Positions 58,315 to 64,000 of a stretch of 64,000 nucleotides of DNA are shown here, in pieces (the stretch's first letter is position 1; each line of letters begins with the position of its first letter). The DNA is from Siphonodentalium dalli (taxonomy: Eukaryota > Mollusca > Scaphopoda > Gadilida > Siphonodentaliidae), in assembly GCA_032622095.1 (NCBI GenBank), contig CP136067.1:179152556-179216555 (forward strand), written 5' to 3'. A model generated the notes under the pieces. That model made no database searches, was not told where the DNA came from, and was given only the letters and a program-made list of their open reading frames with translations. Both the position numbers and the translations under genes were made by a program.

Positions 58315-59230
58315 TATTATCATGCCCCCGACTTGAAGTCGGCGGGTATATAGTCGACGTCTCCGTCCGTACGTCGAGCCGTACGTCCGTCTGTACAAAC
58401 ATTTTGCATTATTGTTCAGCAACCGCTGGGCAGATTTAGCTGATATTTGGTATGGTGATAGAGCAGCATGGGGGAACAGCTACATGCATAGCGCGGGTTT
58501 CGTCCACCCATTTTTAGCAGAGTTATGGCCCTTTTTTTTACATAGAAAATTCAATTTTTCTCTTGTTTTTTTGGTTACCAGATGATAGCGTGAGCTTTGG
58601 TGGTACGATTGCAAATCCCGTATTTTTGTGGATCAGTTATATGAAAATACATGTCAAGTGCGAATTTGGGTATGATCTGATGATTTTTGCCAGAGTAATG
58701 GCCCTTTTTTCAACTTAGTAAATTTGAATTTTCTCCGTCCGTACAAACATTTTGCATTATTGTTCAGCAACCGCTGGGCAGATTTAGCTGATATTTGGTA
58801 TGGTGATAGAGCAGCATGGGGGAACAGCTACATGCATGGCGCGGGTTTCGTCCACCCATTTTCACTAGAGTTATGGCCCTTTTTTTTACTTAGAAAATTC
58901 AATTTTTCTCTTGTTTTTTGGGGTTTCCAGATGATAGCGTGAGCTTTGGTGGTACGATTGCAAATCTCGTAATTTTGTGGATCAGTTATATAAAAATACA
59001 TGTCAAGTGCGAATTTGGGTATGATCTGATGATTTTTGCCAGAGTTATGGCCCTTTTTTCAACTTTTTGGGTTTCCGGATCGCTTGTTTTGTGGTTTTTA
59101 GTTAACATTTCTGTACGAACTTTTTTTGGAATGGTCATATAGACCTCCTCGGATATCCGCAGTTTCGTCCATGCTTAATCCAAATTGCTACGGTCGGGGG
59201 CAAATGCCACGCGACAGCGTACCTCTTGTT
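58315..59230. mobile_element. Pearl/HINE-like element with two 345-bp tandem units
   Basis: Hairpin GCCCCCGACTTGAAGTCGGC then GTATATAG and CGTCCGTACGTC, then two units starting GTACAAACATTTTGCATTAT (58394 and about 58739), each ending near AGAGTTATGGCCCTTTTTTC. Same architecture as the elements at 6645, 18424 and 36338. Non-coding; open frames of about 70 codons are unit artefacts. Confidence 0.65.
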
Positions 59231-59690
59231 CATTCAAAGTTCACTTTTCATTCAGAATTTTTTAATTCTATTTAGATTGAGATAAATGGTACCTTATGAA
59301 GTTATACCATGTAAAATGTATAGGATAATATTCACAGGCATATTTTTATGGATCTGAGGTATTTGGAGTGTGATAAAACAGTTATATTAGATAAATTAGC
59401 TATAAATAATGATGGAGACAAGCCTTTGGAATGAAAAGGTTGATAGTGGTCCTTAAGGTCATTCTTGGAAATGGTAAAACAATTGTTAAAATAATATCAT
59501 AAATAAAAATATCACTACATGTACAACCATATTCTATGAGTCAAATAGAAAACATTTAGGGCCACACAAGCAAAAGCTTACCTGAACATTGTTGTGATAA
59601 AACATGGATTTAAACTCAGTGCAACAGTTGATTCAAAATGCTGCCACAGACAACAGTGACGTCTGCATAGTCATGTGACCCAGTCATGTG
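59231..59690. other. No gene recognised
   Basis: AT-rich, no motif or repeat seen. Confidence 0.5.
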
Positions 59691-59694
59691 ACCT

Positions 59695-60010
59695 GCGACT
59701 AAGCTTTTCCAAGGATTTCCAACTTCATGTGACAACCTTGGTAAAGCTTGGTAAATATTAGATCCAAGCTTTACTTAGCTTTACCAAGGTTTGGTTGAAC
59801 TGAGTCAATGGATTTACAAGTTTTTCCAAGGTTTCACTTTATGTGACAACCTTTGTAAAGCTTGGTAAAATTTAGATCTAAGCTTTACTTATATTAGCTT
59901 TACCAAGGTTCCAACCAAGGATTTCCAAACTTTGTTGAAGAGTACATTTTTTCATTCAAAAAGCTTGGTTCAAACCTTGGAAATCCTATGAATTCCCAAA
60001 CTTCTTTAAA
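59695..60010. repeat. CCTTGG/CTTTACCAAGG repeats, second block
   Basis: Two tandem units of about 115 bp containing TGTGACAACCTTGGTAAAGC and AGCTTTACCAAGGTT. Confidence 0.65.
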
Positions 60011-60429
60011 AAAGCTCAGATTTCTTTTTGCAAGGTAAGTACATGAATCTGTTTGGTTATGCTACCGGTATGTGATATGGGACTCAGATCCATCCATATA
60101 TGATCTATTCTTCTTATATTTAGTTAGGTACAGTTTTCAGGAAAAAGTAACAATATTGGAACATTTTGTTATACATGAAGATGGCAAACTATTGTACGGC
60201 AGCTATATTTGGGATTTGCCAGACCTGTTTATAAATCTGAATGGATCCTGCATATGGCAAGCCGTTTTCACATTTTAGATTTATTTAGGCTTAAATGCAA
60301 ATAATTAGGTTTAAATAGTGATTTGATTTGTACTTAAGTGCAATTCATCTGGTTTAAAATGATACTAGTAGCCTTTGAATGGGGATTTGACAGATTCAAC
60401 ACTTTCGTAACCAAGCCTCAAATAATGGT

Positions 60430-60815
60430 GCTGGACATCTGCAGAATGAGATCCCCAGAGGGTGAATTTAGTGCGCTACCCCATGCAGCAGGCTAGCATC
60501 ACCAAATTCTTACTCAAGGGGCCTCATCTGCTAATGGAGACATAGACACAGATTTAAGTTCCCAGATGGTGAAGATGGTGATTTGTACCCTTTTTGCACA
60601 TTGATTACGCATTGTGTCATCTACCAATTTGGGGATGTAGAGAAACTAAACTTTCTAAAGAAGTTGCCAAAGAAAAAAAAAATATTGTTAATTCTATAAT
60701 AATGATACTTTCCATAGAATGAGGCCAAAGCAGAATGACGTCCCCAGAGGGTGAATTAATTCACCCTCTGGGGACCTCATTCTGTAAAATGTCCGGCATC
60801 ATATTTCGAGGCCTG
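60430..60815. mobile_element. GAATGAGGTCC palindrome element
   Basis: Left palindrome 60440-60525, central segment, and a tight right palindrome ACGTCCCCAGAGGGTGAATT…GGGGACCTCATTCTG (60738-60785) with almost no loop. Confidence 0.7.
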
Positions 60816-61318
60816 TCTTGTTCTATCATATGGTCATGTGAGAATACAAACAAAACAGTTGTTGAGTAAGATGGAAAGTTTAATATCCAGATTTTATATT
60901 AAAACTGAGCTTCAGTTTACAAAACTTAAAATACATGTTGGTTAGAATCAGAAAATCATAAAATTATTGTTCTTATACATGTACGCAAAAAACATGACAA
61001 TGAGAAAAGGAAAATAAAACCAAATATGAGATTCTGAGTGGCTGTTTAATGCCATTACCACAGCTAATATCTGATCAACAAGTTCAGAATTTTAAAGCAA
61101 TTTCACAGTAAAGATGGGAGGTAAACTGACTAGTTTGTTAGTTGTTAACTCAATTAACAATTAAACAATTACTAATTCTTCTTACCACATCTTGAAATAC
61201 TAACAGGAATGTTGTTAGTTCTTGAGCAAACCAGATCAGAATGATATCAACTGAATTTTAATAAAAAGTGGGAAAAACATAATAGTAAATGTGGAAAAAC
61301 AATGTAAACCATGGAGTA
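60816..61318. other. No gene recognised
   Basis: AT-rich; resembles untranslated sequence but no coding exon or poly(A) context can be tied to it. Confidence 0.4.
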
Positions 61319-61322
61319 TTAA

Positions 61323-61705
61323 CCCTTTACCCAACAGAAGCGCCCTGTGCCAATGCATTCTCTTATATATGCGAGTCGACCATAGGTCGCCTCGCATATA
61401 TAAGAGAATGCATTGGCTTAACACATTAAAAATTATAAAATTGTTAAAGAATGTAAGAAAAAATGGTAAAAAAAAGATTTTTTTTAGGCCAATGCATTCT
61501 CTTATATATGCGAGGCGACCTATGGTCGACTCGCATATATAAGAGAATGCATTGGCACAGGGCATAACTGTAACTATCACAATGTGGTCAAGGAGCCGGT
61601 TCCAATGATATCCATATTTGTATGGTTTTATTGAGACAGACCGAAGATATTTTAGGCTATTGAAGCTTTATTTGACCGGTTTTGGCCGGTTTGTTGGGTA
61701 AAGGG
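61323..61705. mobile_element. TTAA-flanked palindrome element, family E (opposite orientation)
   Basis: TTAA at 61319-61322 and 61706-61709; same termini as other family E copies with the asymmetric part (AAATATCTTCGG… / AGCTTTATTTG) on the right. Two palindrome cassettes (61351-61420, 61492-61558). The 83- and 114-codon frames here are palindrome by-products. Confidence 0.85.
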
Positions 61706-61709
61706 TTAA

Positions 61710-63675
61710 AAAGATTAAATACAGTAAGACAGATCATGAAAGAGATTCTGATTAGGGTTACGTAACATAATATTACCAATGATTGCTGATATGGTCAACG
61801 TCTGTAAATAGAAAAGCACATAGTCTCATGTAATATTGCACAACATGGGTTTCTTGATAGTTTTGAGTGCTCATTGGTTAAAACAACTACATTTTTAGAG
61901 ACTAGGTAGTTTGAGTTGAAAAATGCAACTAATAATATTCGCTCATGTTGCATTGCATGTGTTAATAAATTCTAGAAATACCTTTATACGAACATTATAT
62001 GTCCCCGAAGGCCATACAAACAACCCACAGAGACTTCAGAAGGTTAGTTTATTCCAAATTTTAACCAACACAACCAAATAATCTCAAATTTACGGAAAAA
62101 TATAACCAAAACATATTTTTCAGAACTATATCGGGAGTTCACTCAAAATATTTCTGCCAAGGATTATTTGAGATCCCTTTGATGTATACATAATTCTGAG
62201 GTTCAAACAAGCCATGTCTGTTTATAAAGCTTTGAATTTTACTAGTGACGTTAATATGTGAAGTTTTTTAACACAATATAACGCACACAGAAGAAAGCCA
62301 GACTTGAAAAAAAAAATTGTAGCAGATGGCAATAATTCCCGGTAAACTTTTCAACATCTGAGAATCTCATTGAAACGAGATTCTGTGACCGAGACTGGTG
62401 TACATTTCTTTATACAGACGCATGTGTGACAATGTTCCCTTCAGAATAAAACATGACATAAACCACATCAGCAACATCGATATACATTATAATAAACAGT
62501 TCAAAAGTTCTGAAGTGAAATACATGTAGTCTACTCTGTTTCCCCAACAATATTAAAGGCATTAATGATGACCCTTATGGTTCCAGACTAATTTTTCACA
62601 AATATATCCTGTTCATGATTTAGATTTCAGTGTATGAACACAATTTTGAGTCAAGAGGGGCCATCAGGAAAAGATTATCTTGTATACATGTGCATAATAT
62701 TCAATTTATTTAAAAAATTAATTTATAAGTCAAATGTAAGGAAGGGTTAAAAAATTGTCAGAACACTATGCGCAATTTTAAATGCAATATAATTAGAAAA
62801 TCTGGATTTCAGCAAGAGAATGCTCTTCTAACCAGGACCAATGGAGTAAGTAGACTATGTAACTTCATACCAAAACTCGTAAAAACACATTCAAATGAAC
62901 ACTGTTTAAGACTAAATTTGTGATACGGCTACAACTCCCAAGTTTTATTCACAAATGCATTAACTTGCATTTGCATGTTATTGGTCAAAATATAATGTAA
63001 AAACAAATTACTCATCTAATGAATATACAAGGCTTAATAATTTTCACCTCTATTTAGACATGTTTTTGCAGTAAGTATCATTTTCATTTTTTTCAGTAAG
63101 TATTCGGTCTTATTTAAAAAAAAATATGCATTTAACATGTTTAAAATAGACAAGGAAAAAAAACAAAAATTCAACCAAAACATGACCATACTACTATAAG
63201 CATGTACAGAAGCCAAGATGAATATACAATCAGTATATATGTTTTTTTTAAATACATAAATAGTAGCATATTATACACAGATTTCATTAGCAAAAGCATC
63301 TACAGCATTCATAAATTACAAACCTCATTTTACCCTAATTAAAGCTGAATATTTAAATGAAGTCGAAAATTTTATAAGCTTGAAATATCAATAGGTTCCC
63401 AGCATAATTTTCAAGTTCATGCCAATTGTTGAGATTCAATTTTAAATTTCCTAGACTTTACTAAGTAGTGAATTTAATTGAACTTAGTAGTATTATCTGT
63501 TAATTGTACATGAGAAATCATTTTGTAAATTGAAGAATACTCAAAATATGTGCATTGAGTCAAAAGATTTATAATTTTGCATATACTTCATGATCAAATT
63601 GAGAAATATTTGGAAGAATAAAAATGATTTTATATGGTAGGAAAATAACCACAAACTAGTTCATCAGGACTGCAC
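61710..63675. other. No gene recognised
   Basis: About 2 kb of AT-rich DNA with no coding, RNA or repeat signature that I can identify. Could be intron or untranslated sequence of a gene outside the window. Confidence 0.5.
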
Positions 63676-63677
63676 TA

Positions 63678-63862
63678 CGGTAATGCCCTAAATAATCGAC
63701 TCCTTAACCACAGCAGAATTATGGGTAATTTTTCATAATTTAGTCGGAAATATGGCTTGTTGCCATTCATTGGAAAGCTCTCAGCCATATTTCCGACTAA
63801 ATTCTGAAAAGTTACCCATAATTCTGCTGTGGTTAAGGAGTTGATTATTTAGGGCATTACTG
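63678..63862. mobile_element. TA-flanked palindrome, copy 4
   Basis: TA on both sides; termini CGGTAATGCCCTAAAT and TTTAGGGCATTACTG; shorter centre than the other copies. Confidence 0.85.
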
Positions 63863-64000
63863 TACATCCATTGAATGAACAATATCATGAATCGCCCACC
63901 TGATTAGTGACTTTACAAAAAAACTTTCCAAACATAACATGAACTCCTTTCTGATTAGCAGTAGTTAAGATAAAGTTTACAAAATTTTACAGCAATCTTC

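Noticed and set aside
61236-61580. 114- and 83-codon frames on opposite strands
   Set aside because: Both lie in the family E palindromes. The same peptide (CILLYMR…) appears at every palindrome copy.

Overview
This is a nuclear window from an animal, most likely a mollusc or another marine lophotrochozoan. The evidence is intron-split genes with GT/AG borders, tRNA-headed SINEs with a (CAATC)n-type tail, oyster 'pearl'/HINE-like elements with GTCC microsatellites, and a very high load of short non-autonomous DNA transposons. No prokaryotic, CRISPR, rRNA or bona fide tRNA gene was seen.

One intact gene was found: cytosolic NAD-dependent glycerol-3-phosphate dehydrogenase (GPD1, + strand). 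Its nine coding exons run from 24006 to 41828. Joined, they give 349 residues plus stop, with every junction in phase. It interconverts dihydroxyacetone phosphate and glycerol-3-phosphate, linking glycolysis to lipid synthesis and to the redox shuttle. No partner gene is visible, so no pathway cluster can be described.

Layout. 1-15590: gene-poor DNA with TTAA-flanked MITEs, a SINE, a 1-kb G/C-tract palindrome (9129-10120) and a triplicated exon-like segment (13105-14172). 15592-18397: a 63-bp minisatellite of about 43 units. 18424-21661: a pearl-like repeat, a TTAA MITE, a 1.5-kb hAT-like foldback and a short stretch with ETS-type promoter motifs. 21671-23978: a Mutator-like (MULE) element with 9-bp target duplication whose transposase gene has lost its core; its right end lies 27 bp before the GPD1 start codon. 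24006-41828: GPD1, with introns packed with MITEs, foldbacks and a hAT element inserted exactly across the exon 4 splice donor. 41829-64000: no intact gene; two LINE relics, a SINE, a 2.3-kb foldback inside one LINE, and many palindromic elements.

Two themes stand out. First, GPD1 carries three insertions in sensitive places: between likely promoter and start codon, across a splice donor, and just after the stop codon. Second, the mobile DNA is dominated by palindromes. One cassette built on CCAATGCATTCTCTTATATA recurs about two dozen times and sits inside elements with at least three different kinds of termini. Coordinates and splice joins were read by eye; family names rest on target-site duplications, termini and short conserved motifs, not on database searches.
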